NCBI GenBank assembly: GCA_903916595.1
Contig: CAIWXI010000080.1
Coordinates: 1-62,295, forward strand
Reading direction: 5' to 3'
DNA length: 62,295 bases
Source: an uncultured Bacteroidales bacterium
GTDB lineage: Bacteria > Bacteroidota > Bacteroidia > Bacteroidales > FEN-979
In this document: in pieces, positions 52,538 to 62,265 of the stretch
Numbering within the stretch: position 1 is the stretch's first letter
Layout: each line of letters opens with the position of its first letter
Notes under the pieces: generated by a model
What the model was told of the DNA's origin: nothing
Databases searched by the model: none
What the model saw: only the letters and a program-made list of their open reading frames with translations
Translations under genes and position numbers: made by a program

Positions 52538-54295
52538 TCAGTTGATATCGAAATCGTACAGTGATCTTGCCTGAACTCCTTTCATACCGCGGAGATCCTT
52601 TATGGTCTTGTAGTATTTATAATCCTCACCCATAACCGACTGCATCCTGGTTTCCGGGGAATTTCCAAAGACCTCATCAATGATCTGCTCGAAAGGGTCT
52701 TTCTGTTCAGGCAGAGAGATGAGCCTGAACGACTTCAGTTTGGCCAGATCGGCTGCCCCGGCAATAGCTTTTTCCAGTCCGCCGAAATCATCGATTAGCC
52801 CTATCCGCTTCGCGTCGGTTCCACTCCACACCCTTCCCTGTCCGATACTGTCGACCTGCGCTTTGGTAAGCTTCCTTCCATCGGCGACTTTAGTAATAAA
52901 AGTATCGTAAAAAGTTTCAATTTCCCTTTGAATCGTTGCATATTCGAAGGGTGTAAGCGCCCTTTGAACTGATATGAATCCTGAGTTTTTATTTGTTTTG
53001 GCTTCATCGAAAGTGATTCCAAGTTTGTTTTTCATCAGTCCCTCGAAGTTTGGAATGATGCCAAAAACGCCGATTGATCCCGTAATGGTATTGGGTTCAG
53101 CATAGATTTTTGTGGCAGGACAGGCAATATAATAACCCCCGCTTGCGGCAACATCACCAAAGGAAGCAACAACAGGTTTGGCTTTTGCTGCCAGCAGAAC
53201 CTCCCTCCAGATAACATCCGAAGCAAGTCCGTCGCCTCCTCCAGAGTTGATTCTGAACACTATGGCCTTAACGGTTTCATCTTCCCGGGCTTTCCTTATA
53301 GCCCTGGAGATACGCCCTGAGCCGATGCTCTGGTCATCTCCTTCACCGCTTCCGATAGAACCCTGTGCATAGATTACGGCAATTTTATCTTTGGATGAAC
53401 TTTTCTTCTCATGGTCCTCCACATCGGTGTACTTGTCCATACTTATAGTTTTGATCTTGCCTTTTTCACCCAGACCAAGTTTTGATCGCAGATCCTTGAG
53501 AAACTCATCCTTATAAGCGATCTGATCGATGAATTTATATTTCAAAGCCTCAGTTGCCTTGCCGAGTTTCAGGCTGTCGGCCACCAGGTTAAGTTCAGCT
53601 TTGCTGATTTTGCGCGACTCGCTTATTCCTGCAATCATCTTATCCCACAGGCCGCTAAGGAGTTCAGTCATCTGTTTACGGTTTTCCGGACTCATTTTTT
53701 CGAGGAAGAGGGGTTCGGTTGCTGCTTTGAACTTCCCGTGCCGTATCACCTGCACTTTTATATCGAGCTTTTCAAGAGTCCCCTTCAGAAACATCACGTT
53801 TGAGCTGAGGCCTGTAAAGAATACCATCCCCTGGGGAGTAAGGTAGATCTTGTTTGCCGTTGAGGCAAGGTAATATGCCTTCTGGTCGTAACCTTCACTG
53901 TAGGCCCAGATGAATTTTCCCGATTGTTTAAAATCCAGCAGTCCGTCTCTGATCTCCTCGGTAGTGGCCATACTGGTTTGAACCGACGACAAATCAAGGT
54001 AAATGCCGGAGATATTGTTATCTGTTTTTGCTTTTTTCAGGTTTTTCAGGATGTCGTTCAGCCCAGCATATTTTTCAGCTCCAAACATTGAAAGTACAGG
54101 CATTTTCGGGCTGCGGTCAAGGATTGGCCGGTCCATTTTCATAACCAGGACCGTCTTTTTGTCGATTACAACTTCATCGTTTGAAGCTACAGCTACAATA
54201 CCTGCAACGATGCCGAGACTGATCAGAAAAAAGACGATGATCAGAAGGAAAGTGCCAAGCATGCTGGCAAACATAAATTTAAAAAATTGTTTCAT
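52538..54295 (-). CDS. sppA: Signal peptide peptidase SppA (67-kDa type)
   Basis: A 585-residue membrane-bound serine protease that degrades cleaved signal peptides. An N-terminal helix (about 8-38) is followed by two tandem crotonase-like peptidase domains. The C-terminal domain has INSGGGDGLASD and the catalytic serine in ASFGDVAASGGYYIACP. The N-terminal domain provides the lysine (near RHGKFKAATEPLF). Normal length for the double-domain form. Confidence 0.92.
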   Translation of the reverse strand: MKQFFKFMFASMLGTFLLIIVFFLISLGIVAGIVAVASNDEVVIDKKTVLVMKMDRPILDRSPKMPVLSMFGAEKYAGLNDILKNLKKAKTDNNISGIYLDLSSVQTSMATTEEIRDGLLDFKQSGKFIWAYSEGYDQKAYYLASTANKIYLTPQGMVFFTGLSSNVMFLKGTLEKLDIKVQVIRHGKFKAATEPLFLEKMSPENRKQMTELLSGLWDKMIAGISESRKISKAELNLVADSLKLGKATEALKYKFIDQIAYKDEFLKDLRSKLGLGEKGKIKTISMDKYTDVEDHEKKSSSKDKIAVIYAQGSIGSGEGDDQSIGSGRISRAIRKAREDETVKAIVFRINSGGGDGLASDVIWREVLLAAKAKPVVASFGDVAASGGYYIACPATKIYAEPNTITGSIGVFGIIPNFEGLMKNKLGITFDEAKTNKNSGFISVQRALTPFEYATIQREIETFYDTFITKVADGRKLTKAQVDSIGQGRVWSGTDAKRIGLIDDFGGLEKAIAGAADLAKLKSFRLISLPEQKDPFEQIIDEVFGNSPETRMQSVMGEDYKYYKTIKDLRGMKGVQARSLYDFDIN

Positions 54296-54359
54296 GATAT
54301 TTGGTTTTTATTTATTCAGGCAATGATGCCTCCAGGTTAATTGTAAACAAAGTCCTGTG

Positions 54360-54367
54360 CAAAAATA
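54360..54367 (-). promoter_or_regulatory. sppA promoter -7 box (candidate)
   Basis: TATTTTTG on the minus strand fits the consensus and lies 64 bases before the sppA start. No -33 TTG is seen. Confidence 0.35.
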
Positions 54368-54428
54368 ATCTTTCATTTCCCTTCTGCCATTAGTAAAATA
54401 AGTATTATTGCAGTATAAAATATGACGA

Positions 54429-55046
54429 ATGAAGTTGCGGCTGGTTACACTTGTCTTTCTCCTTTTCTTTCTTTCAGGCCAGGGAGTTGCTCTTCATCCA
54501 AGGGAGGCCGCCAGAAAAAAAACGTATTCCACTAAGGAATCTTCATCAAATAAAGGACCTACTCTTAAGATCATGGCCAGGGGCAAAGCATCACCCGAGA
54601 CCATGAAGAGCTTTTTAATAAAGTATAACGGCGATGTGGATGAGGTGATTGCGAGCCGCCTGGTTAAGGTATATATCATAGAGGCAAACCGTGAAGGGGT
54701 AAATTATGAAGTTGCATTTTGCCAGATGTGCCTTGAAACCGGTTTTTTACGGTTTGAAGGCAGCGTGAGCAGATTTCAGCATAATTACTGCGGATTAGGT
54801 TGTGTTGATATGTTCAGCGGGGGAGAATGGTTCTCGAGCATGGAAGAAGGAGTGAGGGCGCATATACAGCATTTAAAAGCCTATGCCAGCCACGAGCCGG
54901 TGAGAAGCCCGCTAGTCGATCCTCGTTTCAGCAATGTAACAAGAGGCTCAGTGAGCCTGGTTACGGAACTTACAGGCAAATGGGCCACGGATCCAAACTA
55001 TGGGCAGAAGATATCATCACTGATTAACCGGATGTACGGTTTATAG
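54429..55046 (+). CDS. Glucosaminidase-domain peptidoglycan hydrolase
   Basis: A 205-residue exported protein with a signal peptide (to about residue 22), a linker of about 40 residues, and a glucosaminidase (GH73-like) domain. The domain has YIIEANREGVNYEVAFCQMC (catalytic Glu candidate in the helix) followed by ETGFLRF and QHNYCGLG. It would cleave N-acetylglucosaminyl bonds in peptidoglycan. Its stop lies 18 bases before folK, so they may be co-transcribed. Confidence 0.82.
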   Translation: MKLRLVTLVFLLFFLSGQGVALHPREAARKKTYSTKESSSNKGPTLKIMARGKASPETMKSFLIKYNGDVDEVIASRLVKVYIIEANREGVNYEVAFCQMCLETGFLRFEGSVSRFQHNYCGLGCVDMFSGGEWFSSMEEGVRAHIQHLKAYASHEPVRSPLVDPRFSNVTRGSVSLVTELTGKWATDPNYGQKISSLINRMYGL

Positions 55047-55064
55047 AATTCTGTCGACATTCAT

Positions 55065-55589
55065 ATGCAGCAATCGGTATTTTTATTACTTGGCAGCAAC
55101 CGGGGCGACCGGGAACAGAATCTTATTCAGGCCTGTGCAGCGATTAAAAAACGTATTGGCAACATTACCGGCATATCTTCCATATATGAAACAGAGCCCT
55201 GGGGGTTTGATGACAATACAGCCTTTTATAATCAGGCGCTGGAGGTAGAAACGATGCTGAGTGAATCAGAATTGCTGAATGTGATACACGGTATTGAGAA
55301 GGATCTAGGCAGGGTCAGGGCGTCCGCCTCATGTGGCACTGAATGTGGCTGTTCAAATGAAGCCTACTCATCGCGAACGATCGATATAGATATTTTGTTT
55401 TATGCTTCAAAGATTCTGTTTACCGGGGAACTGATGATACCTCACCCGAGGCTTCATGAAAGGCGGTTTACACTTATCCCATTACACGAAATAGCTCCCG
55501 ATTTCATTCATCCTATTTTCCGGGAGTCCGTGACGAAACTGCTAAACCACTGTACCGATAAAGGTGTAGTGAACAGGATCGACAGGTAG
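55065..55589 (+). CDS. folK: 2-amino-4-hydroxy-6-hydroxymethyldihydropteridine pyrophosphokinase
   Basis: FolK pyrophosphorylates 6-hydroxymethyl-dihydropterin in folate synthesis. The 174-residue protein has LLGSNRGDREQNL, SSIYETEPWGFDD, NQALEVET, SSRTIDIDILFY and IPHPRLHERRF. An insertion of about 10 residues (SASCGTECGCSNEAYSS region) lies just before RTIDIDIL, where most FolK have a short basic loop. It contains three cysteines in C-x3-C-x-C. The catalytic core is intact. Confidence 0.93.
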   Translation: MQQSVFLLLGSNRGDREQNLIQACAAIKKRIGNITGISSIYETEPWGFDDNTAFYNQALEVETMLSESELLNVIHGIEKDLGRVRASASCGTECGCSNEAYSSRTIDIDILFYASKILFTGELMIPHPRLHERRFTLIPLHEIAPDFIHPIFRESVTKLLNHCTDKGVVNRIDR

Positions 55590-55603
55590 TTTCTGAAGAG
55601 GGC

Positions 55604-55638
55604 AAAAAAAAAGCCCGGCATTTAGCCGGGCTTTTTTT
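55604..55638. terminator. Bidirectional Rho-independent terminator
   Basis: AAAAAAAGCCCGGC, loop ATTTA, GCCGGGCTTTTTTT between the convergent folK and OmpA/TPR genes. Confidence 0.93.
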
Positions 55639-55649
55639 ATCAATAAACA

Positions 55650-58220
55650 TTACTTCACTATATTCTGGAATTCAGGAGTTTTTGCGAAGTTATAGAATTC
55701 ACGGTCACCTGCTGCCTGTACTTTCAGGTTAGCATCCTGGCAGGCTTTCATCAGGTTTTCGTAAAGCATTTTGCTGTTGTTGGTGCGTGAACCTACAATA
55801 GCAAGCAGGTAGAATGTACCCGGAGTCTGTGGAGCGCATCTCAGGGTAGCTTCAGCAGCAGTGTTGTTTCCGCTTACCAGCTGAGCAAGACCTAAGTTGT
55901 AGTTGCACTTTGCATCTCCAAGAAGACTGAGAGCTTTGGTATAGTTACCTTTCGGGATCTCATAGATGCCAAGGTTGTAGCTTTCCTTTTCACCAAGTTG
56001 CTGGGCTTTTGTGAACTGAGCAACAGCTTTCTTGCTGTCGTTCTGCCTGGCAGCCACAACACCGATGTTATTTTCGATCATGCCTGTATTCTGGGCAATG
56101 CTCTGTGCCTTTGTAAGATAATCACTGGCTTTTGCAAAGTTGCCAAGAGCAATACTGGCAGCAGCTGCATTGTTCAGAGCTTTCCAGCTATTGGGGAACT
56201 GCCTGGCAGCATTGTCATAGATCGTCATTTTTACAGCGGGGTCGCTTGTGAGGGTAGCAGCATAGAGAAGTTCTTCAACCTTCAGTTTGGAAGGATCAGA
56301 AACTGCATACTTGCTGAGTTCATCGTCGGTGAAACGAGGCTCATACAGGTTGGCAGTAACTTCACAGCGGCGCAGTTCCGGCAAAAGCTTTTCTTCAATC
56401 ACAGGATAGATCAGGATCATATTGCGGATTTCCTGTTCTTTTTTCAGAGGATCGCCTACCGAATTAATAACATTCAGGATCTTGTCCTTGTCTTTCAGGT
56501 CGCTGTTCTGTACTTCCTTAAGGAAACCGTTCCAATCCGGACCGTGATGTGCAAGAGGAACATTCACGTCTTTACCTGCGGCTTCAATAGCAGCTTTTAC
56601 AGCTTTCTTATCCTTGTTGTCTTTGTTAGCTTCTTTTGCCCATAACTGGAACTGGTCGGTTAACCATTTCTGACCTGTCTTTGAACGGTTTTCAGAAAGG
56701 CCTGCATTAAAGGTTTCTTCACCTTCGGGTGATGCCCAGCCATTCATGTCAATGCTCTTGATCTTCCAGCCCTGATGTACAAAGTTGGCTACATCGGTAA
56801 GACCGGTCTTTGCAGCTTCGGTTTTGTTGAGACCATATTTGAGATCCAGATCAAACTTGTTCTTCTTGAAATATACCACGCCGGTTCTGCTTATGATGAC
56901 TTCTTTCTGGTAGCCATGGTCAGCAATTGTAGCAGCCTGGTCGGCAAGGATACGGGTAGGAGTATAAATAACACCCGGAACGAGATCGCGGCTGGGAAGT
57001 TCGATAAATTTCACTTTTTCTTTGATCTCACCCTTCTTTGGGAAGGTCTTTTCTTTTGCTTCATAAATCACAGGAGCAACAGTGAGCATGGAAGTGTTCA
57101 TCTCTGGTTTATACGGGAAAGTAGTAGTATAAGTAAATGTACCACCATCCTTGTACTTGACAGGAATTCCGTCGCCGGTAACTTTTTCGCCCTTCATGGT
57201 GATGGCCTTAAGTTCGGTCATTCCACCGTTGTAGGTCAGAGTAGGCTGATACTGCATGGCTGCTTTGGTTGCAAAATATTTCGGGGGGAAGGTTCCTTTG
57301 ATAGTAACTGTTACAGAATCTCCTTTTTCGCTGAGCACCGGAGGTGTGGTTTCGAATTTAACTTCAGCGTAGCGTTTTTCCATTTCCCTCAGGCTGCCGC
57401 CGGAATAACCGAATTTATAGGCAAGTCCGATGGTGGCTGATGAGTACATATCATAAACAACCTGTTTGGAACCGGCAGGAGTCATATCGAGTACGTCATG
57501 ATCAACCCAACGTAAATAAAATTCAATGGGAACTGACCAGTGCTGGTCGATGTTGAAATCGAAACCAATACCGGTACCCATTTTCCAAACCAGGTTCTGG
57601 CTGGCGATACCGCTGTTGTTACCCACTGAGCCGGCAGTGCCTTTGGCATTCTTATTGCCAATCCATGCATCGTCCTGACCCGTGAGAAGGTCGGTACGAT
57701 GACCAATAGTCTGATCAAGACCCAGACCAAAAATCAGGTAGGATGAGAAAATTCTCTCAGGTTTATAACCCAGTGCCCAGTTAGACCAGTTTACTGTAAG
57801 CTGAAGATCGGTTTCCAGTGGATAGGCGACAAAAGATTTTGAGATATAGGCCTGCTTGCCTGAACCTCCGTCATAATTCCATGCGCTTTTTCCTTCTACC
57901 TGGCTTTGGAGTTTGCCATGGGCGATTCTTGCGCGAACACCGATAACACGTGTGAATTGTTTGGTTACCAATAACCCATAATTGTATCCGATTGAATTTT
58001 TTCCAAGGTTTAGAAAGAGGTTCTTGGAAAGGTCGCCGTTGAACTGCATAGCGCCACCAAATAGTCCGACAGACCAGTAGCTAAAAGAGTTTGCGGCATT
58101 TGGCCTGGATTTTGGCTGCGGTTTATCCTGCTTTTTCTCCTGTGCAAAGGAGGCTGCTGAAATAAGAACAGCAAGCAGGAAAATTACGGCCTTTGAGAGT
58201 AATCGTGAGAACTTTTTCAT
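55650..58220 (-). CDS. Outer-membrane OmpA-like protein with TPR repeats
   Basis: An 856-residue exported protein. A signal peptide (to about residue 26) precedes an outer-membrane barrel (about 45-275) and an Ig-like domain (about 285-430). An OmpA-like domain follows, with NGWASPEGEETFNAGLSENRSK (about 498-519, quoted here in part: WASPEGEE and LSENRSK). The segment DWNGFLKEVQNSD to LPELRRCEV is like that in Bacteroides OmpA proteins associated with fimbriae. About four tetratricopeptide repeats (about 665-830) end the protein. Position in the outer membrane, with peptidoglycan contact, is likely. Confidence 0.78.
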   Translation of the reverse strand: MKKFSRLLSKAVIFLLAVLISAASFAQEKKQDKPQPKSRPNAANSFSYWSVGLFGGAMQFNGDLSKNLFLNLGKNSIGYNYGLLVTKQFTRVIGVRARIAHGKLQSQVEGKSAWNYDGGSGKQAYISKSFVAYPLETDLQLTVNWSNWALGYKPERIFSSYLIFGLGLDQTIGHRTDLLTGQDDAWIGNKNAKGTAGSVGNNSGIASQNLVWKMGTGIGFDFNIDQHWSVPIEFYLRWVDHDVLDMTPAGSKQVVYDMYSSATIGLAYKFGYSGGSLREMEKRYAEVKFETTPPVLSEKGDSVTVTIKGTFPPKYFATKAAMQYQPTLTYNGGMTELKAITMKGEKVTGDGIPVKYKDGGTFTYTTTFPYKPEMNTSMLTVAPVIYEAKEKTFPKKGEIKEKVKFIELPSRDLVPGVIYTPTRILADQAATIADHGYQKEVIISRTGVVYFKKNKFDLDLKYGLNKTEAAKTGLTDVANFVHQGWKIKSIDMNGWASPEGEETFNAGLSENRSKTGQKWLTDQFQLWAKEANKDNKDKKAVKAAIEAAGKDVNVPLAHHGPDWNGFLKEVQNSDLKDKDKILNVINSVGDPLKKEQEIRNMILIYPVIEEKLLPELRRCEVTANLYEPRFTDDELSKYAVSDPSKLKVEELLYAATLTSDPAVKMTIYDNAARQFPNSWKALNNAAAASIALGNFAKASDYLTKAQSIAQNTGMIENNIGVVAARQNDSKKAVAQFTKAQQLGEKESYNLGIYEIPKGNYTKALSLLGDAKCNYNLGLAQLVSGNNTAAEATLRCAPQTPGTFYLLAIVGSRTNNSKMLYENLMKACQDANLKVQAAGDREFYNFAKTPEFQNIVK

Positions 58221-58483
58221 ACGACTTTGATTTTAGATTTCTATTTTTATGTTTACTGATTTTACAAATATATTAAAATATCATTATGTAATGCAACTTT
58301 ATACCGTTATTAAATTAACATTTTGCTGTTTATTTTTCTTCGATTAAAGCAAATAATTGATTTATAATAGTTTAGGTCAAAATATTTTCTTTCTGTCGTC
58401 AAAATTAAGAAGATTGGAATGATTTTCAAAAACTTTCTTTCTTTTTTAATTTTACGTAACATATTAGGGAAAGGTTACGATGC
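58221..58483. other. Intergenic region with OmpA/TPR promoter
   Basis: The 263 bases hold no gene. TATATTTG on the minus strand (58265-58272) with a TTG 21 bases further upstream is a good promoter for the OmpA/TPR gene, leaving a 44-base leader. The remainder is A+T-rich and featureless. Confidence 0.6.
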
Positions 58484-59023
58484 TTATATTTTTTTTAGTT
58501 TTCTCAGGATTTCCCACAATGTAATCCCAACAGCTACAGACACATTGATAGAATGTTTGGTCCCGAACTGGGGTATTTCAAGGCATACATCGGCAAGATT
58601 TAATACATTTTCATCTACCCCATGCACTTCATTGCCAAAAACAAGGGCGATTTTTCTTTCTTCAGGGATCTGGTAATGCTGTATCGGCATGCTTGAAGTA
58701 GTTTGTTCAAGGGCAATAATGAGGTAGCCTGAATGTTTGAGTTCCAGGATGGCCTGTGCGGCCGAATTATAATATTTCCATTCTACCGACTCCTCAGCTC
58801 CAAGGGCGGTTTTGTGAATTTCTCTATGTGGAGGAGTAGCTGTAATGCCACAAAGGCAAAGCCGCTCTGCCCTGAATGCATCGCATGTCCTGAAAACAGA
58901 ACCGGTATTGTTCTGGGATCTGATGTTATCGAGGATCACAGTAATAGGGAATTTCCCGGCAGCCCTGAATTCTTCAGTACTAAGGCGGCCTAACTCGGTC
59001 ATGGAAAGCTTGCGGGTTGACAT
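58484..59023 (-). CDS. SpoU/TrmH-family RNA methyltransferase
   Basis: A 179-residue SPOUT methyltransferase. Motif 1 is LDNIRSQNNTGSVFRTCDAF, motif 2 is LVFGNEVHGVDE, and motif 3 is IPQFGTKHSINVSVAVGI. These enzymes 2'-O-methylate tRNA or rRNA. The short length, without an N-terminal substrate domain, resembles TrmL-like or small TrmH forms; the target is unknown. The start lies 4 bases after a TATATTTG box (59028-59035), so the transcript is nearly leaderless. Confidence 0.9.
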   Translation of the reverse strand: MSTRKLSMTELGRLSTEEFRAAGKFPITVILDNIRSQNNTGSVFRTCDAFRAERLCLCGITATPPHREIHKTALGAEESVEWKYYNSAAQAILELKHSGYLIIALEQTTSSMPIQHYQIPEERKIALVFGNEVHGVDENVLNLADVCLEIPQFGTKHSINVSVAVGITLWEILRKLKKI

Positions 59024-59126
59024 GGGGCAAATATAGGGAAAATGACGGATAGCAGATATCAGATATCAGATAAGCGTCATTTATGCTGACTTATCAACAA
59101 TGATTAAAATTTCCGATGCCTCGTCG

Positions 59127-59134
59127 TATTTTTG
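59127..59134 (+). promoter_or_regulatory. mutS promoter -7 box
   Basis: TATTTTTG matches TAnnTTTG and lies 49 bases before the mutS start. A short ATCAGAT tandem repeat lies upstream (59054-59072). Confidence 0.5.
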
Positions 59135-59183
59135 GAGTCCGGAGCTGTAACCCGCCAAACCCATCCGCAGACAGTAATTAATA

Positions 59184-61892
59184 ATGAAACAGGACACCAA
59201 AGAAGTGGCTGAAACGCCTCTGATGAAGCAGTACAATGCCATCAAGGCGAAATATCCTGATGCCTTGTTGCTGTTCAGGGTTGGGGATTTCTATGAGACC
59301 TTTGGCGAGGATGCGATCAGAGCTTCGGGCATACTGGGTATTGTGCTTACAAGGAGGGCCAACGGATCAGCTTCATATATCGAGCTTGCCGGGTTTCCTC
59401 ATCATTCGCTTGACCTGTATCTTCCCAGGCTGGTAAAAGCCGGGTTAAGGGTAGCAATATGTGATCAGCTCGAAGATCCAAAACTTACCAAGACTATTGT
59501 TAAACGGGGAGTAACGGAGCTAGTGACCCCCGGAGTTTCGTATCATGACAAGATACTTGAACAGAAAGAAAACAACTTTCTTGCATCTGTGCATCTTGAA
59601 TCTATAACCTCGGGTATTTCTTTCCTCGATATCTCCACCGGAGAGTTTTATCTGGCTCAGGGAAGCCTTGAATATATTGACAAGCTCATCCAGAGTTTCA
59701 GACCCAGCGAAGTCATCATACAAAAAAGCAGGAAACAGAAGTTTATTGAGCTTTGCGGAAGTAAATTTTATATCAACACGTTTGATGACTGGGTGTTTAC
59801 AACAGATTTCGCGAATGACCTGCTGTTGAAGCATTTCGGCACTGCTTCCCTGAAGGGATTCGGTGTAGAGAATCTTGAAATGGCGGTGATCGCTGCAGGA
59901 GCAGCTCTTCATTACCTGGCAGAGACCCAGCATGAAAAGGTTGCTCATATTTCGAAACTTTCAAGGATAGAAGAAGACCATTACGTATGGCTCGACCGGT
60001 TTACGATCAGGAACCTGGAGTTACTGAGTCCAAACAATGAAAATGCCCGGACCCTGCTCGATGTCCTCGACCAGACGGTTTCTCCTATGGGTTCCCGTCA
60101 GCTTCGCCGATGGATGATACTCCCCTTGAAAAACCTTCAGCCCATTGAAGAAAGGCTTGACGTTGTTGAATTTTTTATACAACATCCCGAAATGGCCGGA
60201 CAGTTCAGGCATGAGCTGACGATAGTCGGCGACCTGGAGAGGCTTATCTCAAAAGCCGCGGTGGGTAAGATACAACCCAGGGAGATGATGCATCTTAAGA
60301 AAGCTCTTGATTCGGTAGAGACCATGAAAAATGAGGCTTCTTCGGTGAAAAATGAAGGGCTTCAGAAAACCGCTGCACAGCTTAATCCCTGTCTTCAGGT
60401 AAGGGAAAGGATAGCGCGGGATCTCAATCCTGATCCTCCTGCCCTGGCAGCAAAAGGTAATATGATTGCCGAAGGCGTGGACGCGGAGCTGGATGAACTC
60501 AGGAATATTGCCTATTCCGGAAAAAATTACCTGGTCAAGATACAGCAAAGGGAAATAGAGCGTACGGGCATATCGTCGCTCAAGGTCGGTTATACCAATG
60601 TATTCGGATACTACCTTGAAGTAACTCATACTCATAAGGATAAAGTTCCTGCAGATTGGCAGAGGAAACAGACCCTGGTCGGCTCGGAACGTTACATCAC
60701 TCCCGAGTTGAAGGAATACGAAGAGAAGATATTGCATGCCGAGGATCGGATAGCAGCTCTGGAAGCCAGGATATATAGCGATCTGGTTCTTTTTGTCAAC
60801 GATTTTATTGTACCAGTGCAGCTCAACGCGAACCTGGTTGCCAGGCTTGACGTGCTTGTTTCTTTTGCGCTCAGTGCAACACAGTACAGGTATGTTAGGC
60901 CGGGGCTTAACGATTCCTATGAACTTGAGATCATCAGCGGCCGTCACCCTGTAATTGAGAGGCAGATGAAACCCGGCGAAGAATATATAGCCAATGATAT
61001 TTATCTGGACGACAGTACACAGCAGATCATTATTCTTACAGGGCCCAATATGTCTGGTAAATCGGCTCTTCTCAGGCAAACCGCACTTATTGTGCTGATG
61101 GCCCAGATGGGCAGTTTCGTGCCGGCAGAAAGGGCTACTATCGGGATGGTCGATAAAATATTTACAAGGGTAGGAGCTTCCGACAATATTTCGTCGGGCG
61201 AATCTACTTTCATGGTTGAAATGAATGAAACGGCCAGCATTCTCAATAACGTCTCGAACCGAAGCCTGATTATTCTGGATGAAATCGGCAGGGGCACTTC
61301 CACTTACGATGGCATCAGCATTGCATGGGCTATTGCCGAATTTCTGCATAGCCATCCTTTATACAGACCCAAGGTGTTGTTTGCAACGCATTATCATGAG
61401 CTCAACGAAATGGCGGCCATACAAGGCAGGATAAAAAATTTCCATATTTCCATAAAAGAGATACAGAACCGCGTGATTTTTCTGAGGAAGCTTCAGCCTG
61501 GAGGCAGCGAGCACAGTTTCGGTATACATGTTGCCAGGATGGCAGGAATGCCGCAGTCGGTGCTGGAAAGGGCGGGGGAGGTGCTCAGGCAGCTGGAGGA
61601 GTCAAGAACGGGGAAAAAGGATGCAGGATCCGGGATGCGGGATGCAGGATCCGGGATGCGGGATGCGGGATCCGGGATGCGGGATGCGGGATCCGGGATG
61701 CGGGATGCAGGATCCGGGATGCGGGATGCAGGATCGGGCGAAGCCGGTTACCAGCTGAGTTTTATCCAGCTCGACGACCCCCTGTTACAGCAGATCAAGG
61801 AAGACATTCTCAACACCGAGATCAACACGCTTACGCCGGTTGAAGCTCTTATGAAGCTCAACGAGATCAAAAAGCTGTTGAAAAAATCCTGA
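59184..61892 (+). CDS. mutS: DNA mismatch repair protein MutS
   Basis: A 902-residue MutS that recognises mismatches and starts repair. The mismatch-binding motif GDFYETF (F-x-E) lies at about residues 32-38. The ATPase has Walker A GPNMSGKS with K626, [13 protein letters not shown] and [10 protein letters not shown]. The C-terminal helix-turn-helix/dimer segment is at 850-902. Between them, residues 813-851 are six units of DAGSGMR (the last altered), encoded by an in-frame 21-base tandem repeat that looks recent. This linker is normally variable, so the protein is probably active in this copy number. Confidence 0.95.
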   Translation: MKQDTKEVAETPLMKQYNAIKAKYPDALLLFRVGDFYETFGEDAIRASGILGIVLTRRANGSASYIELAGFPHHSLDLYLPRLVKAGLRVAICDQLEDPKLTKTIVKRGVTELVTPGVSYHDKILEQKENNFLASVHLESITSGISFLDISTGEFYLAQGSLEYIDKLIQSFRPSEVIIQKSRKQKFIELCGSKFYINTFDDWVFTTDFANDLLLKHFGTASLKGFGVENLEMAVIAAGAALHYLAETQHEKVAHISKLSRIEEDHYVWLDRFTIRNLELLSPNNENARTLLDVLDQTVSPMGSRQLRRWMILPLKNLQPIEERLDVVEFFIQHPEMAGQFRHELTIVGDLERLISKAAVGKIQPREMMHLKKALDSVETMKNEASSVKNEGLQKTAAQLNPCLQVRERIARDLNPDPPALAAKGNMIAEGVDAELDELRNIAYSGKNYLVKIQQREIERTGISSLKVGYTNVFGYYLEVTHTHKDKVPADWQRKQTLVGSERYITPELKEYEEKILHAEDRIAALEARIYSDLVLFVNDFIVPVQLNANLVARLDVLVSFALSATQYRYVRPGLNDSYELEIISGRHPVIERQMKPGEEYIANDIYLDDSTQQIIILTGPNMSGKSALLRQTALIVLMAQMGSFVPAERATIGMVDKIFTRVGASDNISSGESTFMVEMNETASILNNVSNRSLIILDEIGRGTSTYDGISIAWAIAEFLHSHPLYRPKVLFATHYHELNEMAAIQGRIKNFHISIKEIQNRVIFLRKLQPGGSEHSFGIHVARMAGMPQSVLERAGEVLRQLEESRTGKKDAGSGMRDAGSGMRDAGSGMRDAGSGMRDAGSGMRDAGSGEAGYQLSFIQLDDPLLQQIKEDILNTEINTLTPVEALMKLNEIKKLLKKS
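61620..61736. repeat. 21-bp tandem repeat inside mutS
   Basis: Five and a half copies of a 21-base unit encode DAGSGMR. Each unit is itself three imperfect 7-base subunits (GGGATGC, GGGATGC or GGGATCC, and AGGATCC types). Several reading frames stay open through the array. Confidence 0.95.
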
Positions 61893-61950
61893 ACGTTATC
61901 AGCAGACAAAAAAATATTAATAAAGATTTTGCAGATTAGCCAAGTTGTTT

Positions 61951-61958
61951 TACTTTTG
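61951..61958 (+). promoter_or_regulatory. tRNA-Gly promoter
   Basis: TTTTG at 61927-61931, 19 bases, then TACTTTTG at 61951-61958, 18 bases before the tRNA: a good Bacteroidota promoter. Confidence 0.65.
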
Positions 61959-61976
61959 CACCCTCAAATTAACCCT

Positions 61977-62052
61977 GCAGAAGTAGCTCAGTTGGTAGAG
62001 CATGACCTTGCCAAGGTCAGGGTCGCGAGTTCGAGTCTCGTCTTCTGCTCCA
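61977..62052 (+). tRNA. tRNA-Gly (anticodon GCC)
   Basis: The cloverleaf has acceptor GCAGAAG/CTTCTGC, D-arm AGCTCAGTTGGTAGAGC, anticodon arm GACCTTGCCAAGGTC with anticodon GCC, and T-arm GCGAGTTCGAGTCTCGT. CCA is encoded at 62050-62052. Confidence 0.97.
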
Positions 62053-62058
62053 GAAAAC

Positions 62059-62084
62059 ACCCTCCCTGAAGAGGGTTTTTTTTT
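62059..62084 (+). terminator. Terminator after tRNA-Gly
   Basis: CCCTC, loop CCTGAA, GAGGG followed by nine T bases. Confidence 0.75.
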
Positions 62085-62128
62085 CGACGGCCTCCGGGCC
62101 GCGGCTGAAAAAAGTTCTTTAAAAAGAT

Positions 62129-62212
62129 GCCCCGGTGGTGGAACTGGTAGACACGCAGGACTTAAAATCCTGTGGCTTCACGGCTGTGCGGGTTCAAGTC
62201 CCGCCCGGGGTA
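62129..62212 (+). tRNA. tRNA-Leu (anticodon TAA)
   Basis: Acceptor GCCCCGG/CCGGGGT, anticodon arm AGGACTTAAAATCCT with anticodon TAA, a variable arm (GTGGCTTCACGGCTGT region) and T-arm GCGGGTTCAAGTCCCGC. The 84-base class II layout fits leucine. CCA is not encoded (CGA follows the discriminator). Confidence 0.95.
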
Positions 62213-62230
62213 CGATTAGCTCATTGTATG

Positions 62231-62262
62231 AACCTGTAAATTAATCACTTACAGGTTTTTTT
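62231..62262 (+). terminator. Terminator after tRNA-Leu
   Basis: AACCTGTAA, loop of 9 bases, TTACAGGTT followed by a T run. Confidence 0.75.
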
Positions 62263-62265
62263 ATT

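Noticed and set aside
60249-61355. Long (368-codon) minus-strand open frame
   Set aside because: It is antisense to the conserved MutS core, has no recognisable domain, and the MutS frame is clearly coding.
61528-61758. Second protein (76 residues) in another frame of mutS
   Set aside because: It stays open only because the 21-base repeat has few stops; it has no start context and lies within mutS.
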